From contig NZ_LMFP01000028.1 of assembly GCF_001426885.1 (NCBI RefSeq), positions 1,282,174 through 1,346,173 on the forward strand: a DNA stretch of 64,000 bases, in the 5' to 3' direction. The translations under genes and the position numbers were made by a program. Source of the DNA: Pelomonas sp. Root1444 (GTDB lineage: Bacteria; Pseudomonadota; Gammaproteobacteria; Burkholderiales; Burkholderiaceae_C). Below, piece after piece: positions 54,113-62,558 of this stretch. The first letter of the stretch is position 1; each line of letters opens with the position of its first letter. The notes under the pieces are model-generated. The model had not been told where the DNA came from and did no database searches. It worked only from the letters and a program-made list of their open reading frames with translations.

Positions 54113-54772
54113 ATGTCCCTGCGCATCAACGACATCGCCCCCGACTTCACCGCCCAGACCACGCAAGGCGAGATCAGGTTCCACGACTGGATCGGCGACA
54201 GCTGGGCCGTGCTGTTCTCGCACCCCAAGGACTTCACGCCGGTGTGCACGACCGAGCTGGGCTACATGGCCAAGATCGAGCCTGAATTCACCAAGCGCCA
54301 TGCCAAGTTGATCGGGCTGTCGGTGGACCCGGTCGAGAACCACCACAAGTGGGCCCTGGACATCGAGGAGACCCAGGGCCACCTGCCCAGGTACCCCATG
54401 ATCGGCGACCACGATTTGAAGGTCGCCAAGCTCTACAACATGCTGCCGGCCGACATCGAGGGCACGTCCGAGGGCCGTACCGCGGCGACCAACGCCACCG
54501 TGCGCTCGGTCTTCATCGTCGGGCCGGACAAGCGCATCAAGCTGATGCTGACCTATCCGATGACGACGGGCCGCAACTTCGACGAGATCCTGCGCGTGCT
54601 GGACAGCATCCAGCTGACCGCCAAGCACAAGGTCGCCACGCCGGCGAACTGGCAGCAGGGCGACGACGTCATCATCGCCGGCTCGGTCAGCGACGAGGAC
54701 GCGAAGACGCTGTTCCCGCGGGGCTGGAAGGCGCCCAAGCCCTACCTGCGCATCACCAAGCAGCCGGGCTGA
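54113..54772 (+). CDS. 1-Cys peroxiredoxin (Prx6 type)
   Basis: A 219-residue peroxidase that reduces hydrogen peroxide, alkyl hydroperoxides or peroxynitrite. The peroxidatic Cys45 sits in HPKDFTPVCTTELG and is the only cysteine of the protein, so it needs an external thiol as reductant. The conserved Arg lies in NATVRSVFIVG. The long C-terminal domain after about residue 160 (WQQGDDVIIAGSVSDEDAKT) is that of the Prx6 class rather than AhpC. AAGGAGAG precedes the ATG by about seven bases. It is the second gene after the hemerythrin-like protein. Confidence 0.95.
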   Translation: MSLRINDIAPDFTAQTTQGEIRFHDWIGDSWAVLFSHPKDFTPVCTTELGYMAKIEPEFTKRHAKLIGLSVDPVENHHKWALDIEETQGHLPRYPMIGDHDLKVAKLYNMLPADIEGTSEGRTAATNATVRSVFIVGPDKRIKLMLTYPMTTGRNFDEILRVLDSIQLTAKHKVATPANWQQGDDVIIAGSVSDEDAKTLFPRGWKAPKPYLRITKQPG

Positions 54773-54790
54773 CCTCCACGACGGCTGGGC

Positions 54791-54854
54791 ACCGGCAGCT
54801 TCACCATGCCGGTAGTGAATAGCAGCTAGCGCCAGCCAGAACTTGTTGGGCTGG
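54791..54854. repeat. Two short inverted repeats between peroxiredoxin and the ModA-like gene
   Basis: ACCGGCA (54791-54797) and TGCCGGT (54807-54813) form a 7-bp dyad with a 9-base spacer; CCAGCC (54832-54837) and GGCTGG (54849-54854) form a 6-bp dyad with an 11-base spacer. Neither is followed by a T-run. The first may end the peroxiredoxin transcript weakly; the second could be a regulator site for the catabolic genes downstream. Confidence 0.3.
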
Positions 54855-54897
54855 TTGCGGCTCAGAAGAATGCGGGCAGTTCCTTTCCGCCCGCCCC

Positions 54898-55614
54898 ATG
54901 CCCCGCGCCGAGATCACGCTGCTGTCGTCCATGGCCACCCAGCCGCTGCTGGCCGCGCTGGCGCGGGCGCACGAGCAGGCCGGCGGCGCCGCCGTGAGGC
55001 TGGAGTCGGTCGGCGGCGTTGACGCAGCGAAGCGCGTGCAGGCAGGCGAGGCCTTCGACGTCGTCGTGCTGGCCGACGACGCGCTCGCCGCGCTGGCGGC
55101 GCAGGGCCTGGTGCACGCGCCGCGGCCGGTGGCCGATTCGCGCGTGGCCATTGCCGTGCGTGACGGCACGCCGCCGCCCGACGTGAGCAGCGAGGCCGCG
55201 CTGCGCCGCTGCCTGCTGGCCGCACGCAGCATCGGCTACTCCACCGGCCCCAGCGGCCGCGCGCTGCTGCAGGTCTTCGAGCGCTGGGGCCTGGCCGACA
55301 CGTTGAAAGGCCGCCTCGTCCAGGCCCGGCCGGGCGTGCCCGTGGGCCAGCTGGTCGCCGCCGGCGAGGCGGAGATCGGCTTCCAGCAATTCAGCGAACT
55401 GCAGGGCCTGCCGGGCCTGACGCTGCTCGGCGGCATGCCGCCCGGGCTGGAGATCGTCACCACTTTCGCCGGCGCCGTCGGCACGCGCAGCGCCCAGCCC
55501 GATGAGGCGCAGGCGCTGCTGGATTTCCTGACCCAGGCCGGCACCGCCGCGCTGAAGCGCGCCCATGACATGGACGCACCCGCCGCCCAATTCATCAGAA
55601 AGACCAAGCCATGA
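54898..55614 (+). CDS. ModA-like substrate-binding protein without signal peptide
   Basis: A 238-residue protein of the molybdate-binding-protein fold (PBP type II): ITLLSSMATQPLLAALARAH, VQAGEAFDVVVLADDALAAL, SIGYSTGPSGRALLQVFERW, and VAAGEAEIGFQQFSEL. The first residues are not a signal peptide, so it is probably cytoplasmic or starts elsewhere. Such proteins occur beside 4-oxalomesaconate hydratase genes, where their role is unclear; they might bind an intermediate. Its stop overlaps the ligJ-like start (ATGA), tying it to aromatic catabolism. Confidence 0.72.
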   Translation: MPRAEITLLSSMATQPLLAALARAHEQAGGAAVRLESVGGVDAAKRVQAGEAFDVVVLADDALAALAAQGLVHAPRPVADSRVAIAVRDGTPPPDVSSEAALRRCLLAARSIGYSTGPSGRALLQVFERWGLADTLKGRLVQARPGVPVGQLVAAGEAEIGFQQFSELQGLPGLTLLGGMPPGLEIVTTFAGAVGTRSAQPDEAQALLDFLTQAGTAALKRAHDMDAPAAQFIRKTKP

Positions 55615-56639
55615 TCATCGACGTCCACGGCCACTACACGACGGCCCCGGCCGCTCTGGGCGCCTGGCGCGACCTGCAGATCGCCGGCCTGAAGGACCCG
55701 ACGCGAGCGCCCTCGCCCGCCGACCTGAAGATCAGCGACGACGAGATCCGCGAGACCATAGCGACCAACCAGCTCAAGCTGATGAGGCAGCGCGGTTCGG
55801 ACCTGACCATCTTCAGCCCGCGCGCCAGCTTCATGGCCCACCACATCGGCGACTTCCAGACCTCGGCCGCCTGGGCCGCCATCTGCAACGAACTCTGCCA
55901 CCGCGTCGCCCAGCTCTTCCCCGAGCACTTCGTGCCTGCGGCCATGCTGCCGCAGTCGCCCGGCGTGGACCCGGCGACCTGCATCCCCGAGCTGGTCAAG
56001 TGCGTGGAGCAGTACGGCAACGTGGGCCTGAACCTGAACCCCGACCCGTCCGGCGGCCACTGGACCGCGCCGCCGCTGTCGGACCGGCACTGGTACCCCG
56101 TCTACGAGAAGATGGTCGAGTACGACATCCCGGCCATGATCCATGTGTCGACCAGCTGCAACGCCTGCTTCCACACCACCGGCGCGCACTACCTGAACGC
56201 CGACACGACGGCCTTCATGCAGTGCCTGACCAGCGACCTGTTCAAGGACTTCCCGACGCTGAAGTTCCTGATCCCGCACGGCGGCGGCGCCGTGCCCTAC
56301 CACTGGGGGCGCTTTCGCGGGCTGGCGCAGGAGCTGAAGAAGCCGCTGCTGCAGGATCACCTGTTGAACAACATCTTCTTCGACACCTGCGTGTACCACC
56401 AGCCCGGCATCGACCTGCTGACCAAGGTGATCCCGGTGAAGAACATCCTGTTCGCCAGCGAGATGATCGGCGCCGTGCGCGGCGTGGACCCGGAGACCGG
56501 CCACCACTACGACGACACCAAGCGCTACATCGAGGCCACCGCCAATCTCACGGACGAGGAGCGCTACCAGGTCTACGAGGGCAATGCCCGCCGCGTCTTC
56601 CCGCGCCTGGATGCGCAACTTAAAGCCAAGGGGCTCTGA
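55611..56639 (+). CDS. ligJ: 4-oxalomesaconate hydratase (LigJ/PmdE type)
   Basis: A 342-residue amidohydrolase-fold enzyme of the protocatechuate 4,5-cleavage pathway, hydrating 4-oxalomesaconate to 4-carboxy-4-hydroxy-2-oxoadipate (CHA). The N-terminal metal site is [18 protein letters not shown], with further ligands in [15 protein letters not shown] and [15 protein letters not shown], and [17 protein letters not shown] near the C-terminus. Length and motifs match LigJ/PmdE/GalB-type hydratases of the amidohydrolase class. It is flanked by the ModA-like protein (ATGA overlap) and by the CHA aldolase one base downstream. Gallate degradation uses the same step. Confidence 0.9.
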   Translation: MIIDVHGHYTTAPAALGAWRDLQIAGLKDPTRAPSPADLKISDDEIRETIATNQLKLMRQRGSDLTIFSPRASFMAHHIGDFQTSAAWAAICNELCHRVAQLFPEHFVPAAMLPQSPGVDPATCIPELVKCVEQYGNVGLNLNPDPSGGHWTAPPLSDRHWYPVYEKMVEYDIPAMIHVSTSCNACFHTTGAHYLNADTTAFMQCLTSDLFKDFPTLKFLIPHGGGAVPYHWGRFRGLAQELKKPLLQDHLLNNIFFDTCVYHQPGIDLLTKVIPVKNILFASEMIGAVRGVDPETGHHYDDTKRYIEATANLTDEERYQVYEGNARRVFPRLDAQLKAKGL

Positions 56640-56640
56640 G

Positions 56641-57324
56641 ATGTACGAACTGGGCGTCGTCTACCGCAACATCTCCCGCGCCGAGCGAGGCGCCGCCGAT
56701 GGCTTGGCCCGTTATGGCTCGGCCACCGTGCACGAGGCCATGGGCCGTGTCGGCCTGATGAAGCCCTACATGCGGCCGATCTACAGCGGCGCGCAGGTGT
56801 CGGGCACGGCCGTCACGGTACTGCTGCAGCCGGGCGACAACTGGATGATGCATGTCGCAGCGGAGCAGATCCGACCCGGCGACATCGTCGTCGCGGCGGT
56901 GACGGCCGAGTGCAGCGACGGCTATTTCGGCGACCTGCTGGCCACGTCCTTCCAGGCCCGCGGCGCGCGCGCCCTGGTCATCGACGCCGGCGTGCGCGAC
57001 GTGAAGACGCTGGGCGAGATGGGCTTCCCGGTGTGGAGCCGCTACGTCTCATCCAAGGGCACGATCAAGGCCACGCTGGGCTCGGTCAACATCCCCGTCG
57101 TCTGCGCCGGCGCCTGGGTGACGCCGGGCGATGTCATCGTCGCGGACGACGACGGCGTCGTCTGCGTGCCGGCCGCTCGCGCCGCGCAGACGCTGGAGGC
57201 CGCGGCCGCCCGCGAAGCCCTCGAAGGCGCCAAGCGCGAGACCCTGGCCTCCGGCGTGCTGGGGCTGGACATGTACAAGATGCGCGAGCCGCTCGCGAAG
57301 GCGGGGCTGCGCTACATCGACTGA
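56641..57324 (+). CDS. ligK: 4-carboxy-4-hydroxy-2-oxoadipate aldolase (LigK/PmdF, RraA fold)
   Basis: A 227-residue class II pyruvate aldolase that splits CHA into pyruvate and oxaloacetate. The sequence starts [20 protein letters not shown] and has [40 protein letters not shown], the active-site [27 protein letters not shown] and [18 protein letters not shown]. These identify LigK/HMG-CHA aldolase rather than RraA proper. The ATG at 56641 is one base past the hydratase stop. A CHA-to-central-metabolism pair with LigJ is thus complete here. Confidence 0.93.
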   Translation: MYELGVVYRNISRAERGAADGLARYGSATVHEAMGRVGLMKPYMRPIYSGAQVSGTAVTVLLQPGDNWMMHVAAEQIRPGDIVVAAVTAECSDGYFGDLLATSFQARGARALVIDAGVRDVKTLGEMGFPVWSRYVSSKGTIKATLGSVNIPVVCAGAWVTPGDVIVADDDGVVCVPAARAAQTLEAAAAREALEGAKRETLASGVLGLDMYKMREPLAKAGLRYID

Positions 57325-57341
57325 ATCAGGACCAACACCCC

Positions 57342-58349
57342 ATGGAGACGACGATGCTGGAGACAAAGTTGCCGCGCCGTGACGCGCTGGGCCGCCTGGC
57401 GGCGGGGCTGGCCGCGTTCGCGCTGGCCGGCCCGGCCTGCGCCGCGGACTTCCCGACCAAGCCGGTGCGCATCCTCACGCCCTTCCCGCCGGGCTCGGGG
57501 CCGGAGACGGTGCTGCGCCTGGTGGCCGAGAAGCTGCAGCGCCGCTGGGGCCAGCCGGTCATCGTCGAGAACCGTCCCGGTGCCAACGGCTTCATCGCCA
57601 TCGACGCCTTCAAGCGCGGCGCCACGGACGGCACCGACCTGATCCAGCTGGACAACGTCCACCTGGCGGCCTATTCGCATTTGTTCAAGAAGCTGCCCTA
57701 CGACCCGGCGCGCGACTTCGAGCCGCTGGCGCCGTTGTTCCGCGCCTATTTCTTCGTCACCGTGGCGGCCAACAGCCCTTACAAGACGGTCGGCGACATC
57801 CTGGACGATGCGCGCGCCCACCCCGGCCAGCTGAACTACGGCTCCTGGTCGGTCGGCAACCCGGTGCACCTGGGCACGGCCCTGCTGGAGGCCATGAGCG
57901 GCACGCAGATGCAGCACGTCGTCTACAAGGAGACCTCGCTGCTCTACAGCGGTGTGGCCAGCGGCGAGCTGAAGTTCGCACTCGGCACCATGGCCACGGC
58001 AGGTGCGCTGCAGCGCGCGGGCAAGCTGAAGTTCATCGCCATCACGGCGCCCACGCGCCAGCCGGCGTTTCCGGACGTGCCGACGGTGTTCGAGTCGCGC
58101 GGCCCGGAGGGCTACGAGATCAGCGGCTGGACGAGCATCGCCGCGCCGCGCGGCCTGCCCAAGGCGGTGACCGACAAGCTGCACCAGGACATCCAGGCCG
58201 CGCTGGCCGAGCCCGACATCCGCGAGCGCTACGTCACGCTGGGCTACGACCCGTTCCCCACCACGCGCGAGCAGTTCACCGCCTTCATCGCGGCCGAGTC
58301 GGCCAAGTACGCCGAGGTCGTGCGGCGCGCCAAGGTGTCGCTGGACTGA
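57342..58349 (+). CDS. Tripartite tricarboxylate transporter substrate-binding protein (Bug/TctC)
   Basis: A 335-residue periplasmic binding protein. A signal peptide with a twin-arginine-free basic start spans about residues 1-33 (LAAGLAAFALAGPACA). Bug signatures follow: FPTKPVRILTPFPPGSGPE, GQPVIVENRPGANG, and the C-terminal GYDPFPTTREQFTAFI. Bug proteins bind carboxylates such as citrate, dicarboxylates or aromatic acids for TctAB-type carriers or act as sensors. An ATG at 57354 with GGAG six bases upstream is an equally good start. It probably serves uptake or sensing of a substrate of the LigJ/LigK pathway. The tail overlaps the convergent dusC gene by 106 bases. Confidence 0.88.
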   Translation: METTMLETKLPRRDALGRLAAGLAAFALAGPACAADFPTKPVRILTPFPPGSGPETVLRLVAEKLQRRWGQPVIVENRPGANGFIAIDAFKRGATDGTDLIQLDNVHLAAYSHLFKKLPYDPARDFEPLAPLFRAYFFVTVAANSPYKTVGDILDDARAHPGQLNYGSWSVGNPVHLGTALLEAMSGTQMQHVVYKETSLLYSGVASGELKFALGTMATAGALQRAGKLKFIAITAPTRQPAFPDVPTVFESRGPEGYEISGWTSIAAPRGLPKAVTDKLHQDIQAALAEPDIRERYVTLGYDPFPTTREQFTAFIAAESAKYAEVVRRAKVSLD

Positions 58350-59272
58350 CCGAACAATCGCGCCGCCAGCTCGTCGGCCGCATTGACGGTGCGCAGCTCG
58401 GCATAGGCCGCCTCGGCCTCGGGATAGGCGCGCTTCAGGTAGTGCAGCCACTGCTTGAGCCGCCCGCCCTGGTGCCTGGCAGCGACATGGCCGCGGACCT
58501 GGTCGAAGAAGACCTGCATCAACGGCAGCAGCTCGCCCCACGGCAGGGGCGTGCTGCGCTGGCCCGCAACGCGCAAGGCCAGGCCCGGGTCGGCCACCAT
58601 GCCGCGGCCCAGCATCAGGTGCTCGCAGCCGCTGCGCTCGCGCGCCAGTTGGGCGTGCTCCACCGTCCAGATCTCGCCGTTGGCGATGAGGGTGATGGGC
58701 ACGGCCTCGCGCACGGCGGCGATGCGCTCCCAGTAGGCCGGCGGCTTGTAGCCATCGGCCTTGGTGCGGGCATGCACGACGATCTCGTGAGCGCCGGCCG
58801 CGTGGATGGCACGCGCCACGTCCAGCGTGCGGCTGTCATCCATGTAGCCCAGGCGCATCTTGGCCGACACCATCACCTCGGGCGGCACCGCGCGGCGCAC
58901 GGCGGACACGATCTCGTGGATCAGCTCCGGCTCGTCCAGCAGCACCGCGCCGCCGCGGTGGCGGTTCACGCACTTGGCCGGGCAGCCGAAGTTGAGGTCG
59001 ATCCCCTCAGGCTTGAGCTCCGCCAGCCGCCCGGCGTTCTCGGCCAGGCAGTTCACGTCGGAGCCCAGCAGCTGCGGATGCACCGGCACACCCGCCGCCG
59101 TGCGGCCGCCGTTCCTCAGCTCCGGCACGATGCGCGTGAACACGCGCTTGGGCAGCAACTGGTCGGTCACGCGGATGAACTCGGACACGCAGCGGTCGAC
59201 GCCGCCCACGCGCGTGAGCACGTCGCGCAGGATGTGGTCGAGCAGGCCCTCCATGGGCGCCAACAGGATCAC
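58244..59272 (-). CDS. dusC: tRNA-dihydrouridine(16) synthase DusC
   Basis: A 342-residue FMN enzyme that reduces uridine 16 of tRNA. The TIM barrel begins LLAPMEGLLDHILRDVLTRV, has DLNFGCPAKCVNRHRGG (the acid catalyst Cys is in the CPAK loop), VSAKMRLGYMDDSR, HARTKADGY and LIANGEIW, and MLGRGMVADPGLA. The GTG at 59272 overlaps the YgjP-type stop (GTGA) and is the best start; the earlier frame adds 26 unrelated residues. The protein is about 25 residues longer than usual because its last 35 codons run into the convergent Bug gene. Confidence 0.92.
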   Translation of the reverse strand: MILLAPMEGLLDHILRDVLTRVGGVDRCVSEFIRVTDQLLPKRVFTRIVPELRNGGRTAAGVPVHPQLLGSDVNCLAENAGRLAELKPEGIDLNFGCPAKCVNRHRGGAVLLDEPELIHEIVSAVRRAVPPEVMVSAKMRLGYMDDSRTLDVARAIHAAGAHEIVVHARTKADGYKPPAYWERIAAVREAVPITLIANGEIWTVEHAQLARERSGCEHLMLGRGMVADPGLALRVAGQRSTPLPWGELLPLMQVFFDQVRGHVAARHQGGRLKQWLHYLKRAYPEAEAAYAELRTVNAADELAARLFGQSSDTLARRTTSAYLADSAAMKAVNCSRVVGNGS

Positions 59273-59790
59273 TGCGGGTGCTCCATGGCCATGAGATAGA
59301 GCCGCAGGTCGAACTCGAGCTGGAAATAGTCCGGCTCCATGTGCTGGCACAGCTGGTAGAAGGCCTTGTTGTGCTCCAGCTCGCGGAGGTGCGCCAGCTC
59401 GTGCACGACGATCATGTGCAGCAGCGCGGCCGGCGCCTCCTTGAACAGCGTGGCCACGCGGATCTCGCGGCGGGTCTTGAGCTTGGCACCCTGGACCTGG
59501 GTGCGGCGGGTGTGGGTGCCCAGCGCCTGCTGCAGCACGCGCAGCTTGGCGTCGTAGCCGACGAAGTTCAGCGGCGGCGCGTTGCGCAGGTGGCGGGCCT
59601 TGAGCGCCTGCACGTAGTCGAACAGCGCCGTGTCGCTGCGCACCTCGTGCAGCTCGGCGTAGCGCCGTGCCAGGTGGTCGGCCAGGCGGCCTTCACGGTA
59701 CATGGCGTCGGCCTGGGCGATCAGTTCGGGCGGATAACCGGCCAGATAGCGGGCGGCCAGCGAGGGGCTGGCAAGATGGGGCGATGTCAT
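59269..59790 (-). CDS. YgjP-type (DUF45, SprT-like) metallopeptidase family protein
   Basis: A 173-residue protein with the zinc motif HELAH in IVVHELAHLRELEHNKAFYQLCQHMEPDY, where a third His/Glu further on completes the site, as in YgjP/WLM-like proteins. KTRREIRVATLFKEAPAALL precedes it. The family includes putative cytoplasmic proteases of unclear substrate. The ATG at 59790 is used; a TTG two codons earlier is possible. Its start region overlaps the start of the divergent ferredoxin gene by seven bases, and its stop overlaps the GTG of dusC. Confidence 0.85.
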   Translation of the reverse strand: MTSPHLASPSLAARYLAGYPPELIAQADAMYREGRLADHLARRYAELHEVRSDTALFDYVQALKARHLRNAPPLNFVGYDAKLRVLQQALGTHTRRTQVQGAKLKTRREIRVATLFKEAPAALLHMIVVHELAHLRELEHNKAFYQLCQHMEPDYFQLEFDLRLYLMAMEHPQ

Positions 59791-60062
59791 CGGCAAGATT
59801 CAAGGTGCGGCTGGAGCCGCAAGGTGCCATTTTCGACTGTGCCGCCGACCAGCCCCTGCTGCTCGCCGGCCTGGCGGCCGGGCTCGCCCTGCCCTGGTCG
59901 TGCCGCAACGGCACCTGCCGCACCTGCCTTTCACATCTGATCGAGGGGCGCATCGAGCACAGCATCCCTTGGCCGGGGCTCTCGGCCGAGGAGAAGGCCG
60001 AGGGCTGCATCCTGCCCTGCGTTGCCTGCCCGCGCAGCGATGTGACGCTGCAACGGGCCTGA
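59784..60062 (+). CDS. 2Fe-2S plant-type ferredoxin
   Basis: A 92-residue ferredoxin. The cluster cysteines are in PWSCRNGTCRTCLSHL (Cys-X4-Cys-X2-Cys) and the fourth in LPCVACPRSD, with the fold start VRLEPQGAIFDCAADQPLLL. The isolated domain would carry electrons to an oxygenase, hydroxylase or other reductase; its partner is not adjacent. It begins head-to-head with the YgjP-type gene, the two starts overlapping by seven bases, so their promoters must lie inside each other's coding region. Confidence 0.9.
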   Translation: MSSARFKVRLEPQGAIFDCAADQPLLLAGLAAGLALPWSCRNGTCRTCLSHLIEGRIEHSIPWPGLSAEEKAEGCILPCVACPRSDVTLQRA

Positions 60063-60066
60063 GCCA

Positions 60067-61734
60067 TCACTTCCTCGTCATCACGAGCTTGTTGCCGCCC
60101 TGGTTCAGCGTCACCGAGGCGGCCTTGCCCTCCTCGGGGCTGAAGTCCAGCTGCGCCGCGACCTGCGGCACATGGATTTGGCGAGCGGAGGCGGCCATCA
60201 GTTCAAACGCCGGCTGGCCTGGCGCCTGACCCTGCAGGCGGCCTTTGTCGTCGATGAAGACCTTGATGGAAAACTGCGGCGAGCTGTAGTCGCCCACCAA
60301 AGCCTGCATTTGCGCCGGGTCGAGCGTGATGAAGGCGGGCTCGGGCGGTAGCTCGCCGCTGCGCGTCCAACGCTCGCCCTCCTTCTCGCCGTTGTTGAAC
60401 ACCCGCATGCCGGCGACCTTGCCGTCGGCCGCACGTTCAAGCCGCAGCTCGTTGATGGAATCAGGGAAAGCGAAGTGGTCCTGCCCGAGCGGGATCAGCG
60501 CCGCGGCGGCGCCGCCGGCACGCTGGCTTTGCAGAACGCCGTCCTTCAACCGCAGCGTGCGCGACCGCTTGTCCTCGCGGGTATAGACGCCCTCGGCGCC
60601 CGCGAGCTGCTCGACCGGCACCGCCACGGGCTTGTGCTCGGCGAAGGGCTCGCCGATGGCAAAGGCCGCAAGCTTGCGCGCCACCAGGCCCGTCGCGAAG
60701 CCGGGGGCGTCGCTGTTGCGCAGAATGACAATGGTGATCTGGCTCTTGGGCAGGTAGTTCAGCAGCGACCCAAAACCGTGGATGCCGCCGTTGTGAGCCA
60801 GCACGAGCTGGTCGCGCAGCACGTCAGTGCCGATGCCAAAGCCATAGTGATGCGCCTTGGCAGGACCTTCCGGTGTGGTCATGCGCTGGTAGCTCGCCTG
60901 GCTGATGAGCTTGCCGCCATGCAGCGCCTGGTTCCAGCGCCACAGGCCTTCGGTGTTCGCGATCAGCGCGCCGGCCGCATGCGGCTGGGTCATGCTCAGC
61001 AGGCCGGCAGGCGCCACCTCGCGCTGGCCGTTGAGCGTGTAGCCCTGGGCCATGCCCTGGAACAGCTTGTCGCTGGCCTGGTAGTGGACGCTCGTGATCC
61101 GCGCGGGTTTGAGCAGCAGCTCGTCGATGCTCTGGTGCCAGGGCTTGCCAGCGATGGCCTCCACGACGGCCCCCAGCAACACGTAGCCGGAGTTGTTGTA
61201 GGCCCATTTCTCGCCCGGCGCGAAGTCGACCGGCTGGTCCTTGAATTCATTGATCAGTTCCGCCGTGCTCAAGTCGCGCCGGATCTGGTTGCGCATGTAG
61301 CCCGGGATGCCGGTGTAGCTCTTCACGCCGGAGGTGTGGTTGAGCAGTTGCAGCAGCGTGATCTTGCTGCCGTTGGGATAGTCGGGCAGGTACTTGGACA
61401 GCGGGTCGTCGAACCGCGCCTGGCCCGCGTCGATCTGCTTGAGCAGCGCCGCGGCCGCGAACTGCTTGGTGACCGAGCCGATGCGCATCAGCTGGTCGGG
61501 CTGCATGGGCACGCCCAGTTCGATGCTGGCCATGCCGCGTGCGCCCTTGTAGAGCAGCTGCTCGCCGCGGGCGACGAGCACGGTGACACCGGGGCCGTCG
61601 CGGGCGATCTTCTGCTCGTCGAGCAGCTGGTCCGCGTAGGCGGCCATGGCGGCGGGCGTGGCAGGCTGCCCGGCCTGGGCCGAACCCATCAGCAAGGCCA
61701 GCAGGACGGCGACGGGAATCTGTGGATGGCGCAT
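60067..61734 (-). CDS. Serine hydrolase, beta-lactamase/D-aminopeptidase family
   Basis: A 555-residue exported penicillin-recognising hydrolase. The signal peptide spans about residues 1-22 (LLALLMGSAQA). The class C beta-lactamase-like domain (about 30-370) has the SxxK nucleophile in RIGSVTKQF, the YxN motif in WAYNNSGYVLLG and HNGGIHGFGS in place of KTG. A C-terminal beta-barrel-like domain of about 170 residues follows (EGVYTREDKRSRTLRLKDG). Family members include D-amino-acid peptidases, esterases and beta-lactamase relatives; the substrate cannot be read here. It is divergent from the acyltransferase gene. Confidence 0.85.
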   Translation of the reverse strand: MRHPQIPVAVLLALLMGSAQAGQPATPAAMAAYADQLLDEQKIARDGPGVTVLVARGEQLLYKGARGMASIELGVPMQPDQLMRIGSVTKQFAAAALLKQIDAGQARFDDPLSKYLPDYPNGSKITLLQLLNHTSGVKSYTGIPGYMRNQIRRDLSTAELINEFKDQPVDFAPGEKWAYNNSGYVLLGAVVEAIAGKPWHQSIDELLLKPARITSVHYQASDKLFQGMAQGYTLNGQREVAPAGLLSMTQPHAAGALIANTEGLWRWNQALHGGKLISQASYQRMTTPEGPAKAHHYGFGIGTDVLRDQLVLAHNGGIHGFGSLLNYLPKSQITIVILRNSDAPGFATGLVARKLAAFAIGEPFAEHKPVAVPVEQLAGAEGVYTREDKRSRTLRLKDGVLQSQRAGGAAAALIPLGQDHFAFPDSINELRLERAADGKVAGMRVFNNGEKEGERWTRSGELPPEPAFITLDPAQMQALVGDYSSPQFSIKVFIDDKGRLQGQAPGQPAFELMAASARQIHVPQVAAQLDFSPEEGKAASVTLNQGGNKLVMTRK

Positions 61735-61841
61735 GGTGCGAGCCTGAAGAAGTGACGGCGCGCAGCTTCGCGGCCGGCCCCGGCCGCACCAATCGGCTTG
61801 CGACAGACTGCACGAACGAAGGCATGGGCGGCATACCGCCA

Positions 61842-61940
61842 TCCACAGCGCCTGTGGACAAGGCCGTGAACAGCCTGCGGGCGAAAGCGACAAGTGCTTG
61901 GCGCAACAAGGCTTTTCTTGCGTTGCCTCAGTTTGAGGCA
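61842..61940. promoter_or_regulatory. Two 17-bp palindromes in a divergent intergenic region
   Basis: TCCACAG-CGC-CTGTGGA (61842-61858) and TGCCTCA-GTT-TGAGGCA (61924-61940) both have perfect 7-bp arms around three bases. They lie in the 233-bp spacer between the serine hydrolase and the acyltransferase genes. The first contains TTGTCCACA on the minus strand, one base from a DnaA box. Each may be an operator; no cognate regulator is known. Confidence 0.35.
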
Positions 61941-61967
61941 GGCCCGCTCGACGGGACAATCGCGGCC

Positions 61968-62558
61968 ATGCACCGCACCATCTTCACGACACCCGGCCTC
62001 AGCACCGTGCTGCGCGGCGTGTCACTGGCCTGGCTCAAGCTCGCCGGCTGGACCGTCCAGGGCGAACTGCCACCCGAGGCACGCAAAAGCGTCTTCATCG
62101 CCGCGCCGCACACCAGCAACTGGGACCTGCCCTACACGCTGTTCGCGTCGTTTGCCTTGCGACTCACGCCCTACTGGATCGGCAAGGCATCGATCTTCAA
62201 GTTCCCGTTCGGCGGCCTGATGCGCTGGCTGGGCGGCATCCCGGTGGACCGCAGCAAGTCCAACAACCTGGTGGCGGCTTCGGCCGAGGCGCTGGTGAAT
62301 GCCGACGGCCCGGTGCAGCTCATCGTGCCGCCCGAGGGCACGCGCAGCAAGACCATCTACTGGAAGACGGGCTTCTACTGGATCGCCGTCACGGCCAAGC
62401 TGCCCATCGTCATGGCGCACATGGACTATCCGCGCAAGCTCGTCGGCCTGGGCCCGCTGTTCAGGCCGACCGGCGACGTGGACGCCGACATGGCCGCGAT
62501 CAAGCGCTACTACGCCCAGTTCAAGGGCAAGAACTCCGACCAGTTCACCCACGAATGA
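61968..62558 (+). CDS. Lysophospholipid/1-acylglycerol-phosphate acyltransferase-like protein
   Basis: A 196-residue PlsC-like acyltransferase. The catalytic HX4D is in [11 protein letters not shown], and the glycerol-phosphate contact PEGTR in [20 protein letters not shown]. Two hydrophobic stretches ([11 protein letters not shown] and [12 protein letters not shown]) suggest membrane association. It resembles the acyltransferase branch that acts on lysophospholipids or ornithine lipids rather than the large PlsB. The ATG at 61968 is used; an upstream in-frame start would add 82 residues with no homology. It overlaps the VF530 gene by four bases (ATGA). Confidence 0.87.
   Translation: MHRTIFTTPGLSTVLRGVSLAWLKLAGWTVQGELPPEARKSVFIAAPHTSNWDLPYTLFASFALRLTPYWIGKASIFKFPFGGLMRWLGGIPVDRSKSNNLVAASAEALVNADGPVQLIVPPEGTRSKTIYWKTGFYWIAVTAKLPIVMAHMDYPRKLVGLGPLFRPTGDVDADMAAIKRYYAQFKGKNSDQFTHE

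Noticed and set aside
61839-61862. Pair of DnaA boxes marking an origin-like site
   Set aside because: One half differs from the consensus by two bases and there is no AT-rich region, dnaA, parAB or gidA neighbourhood.
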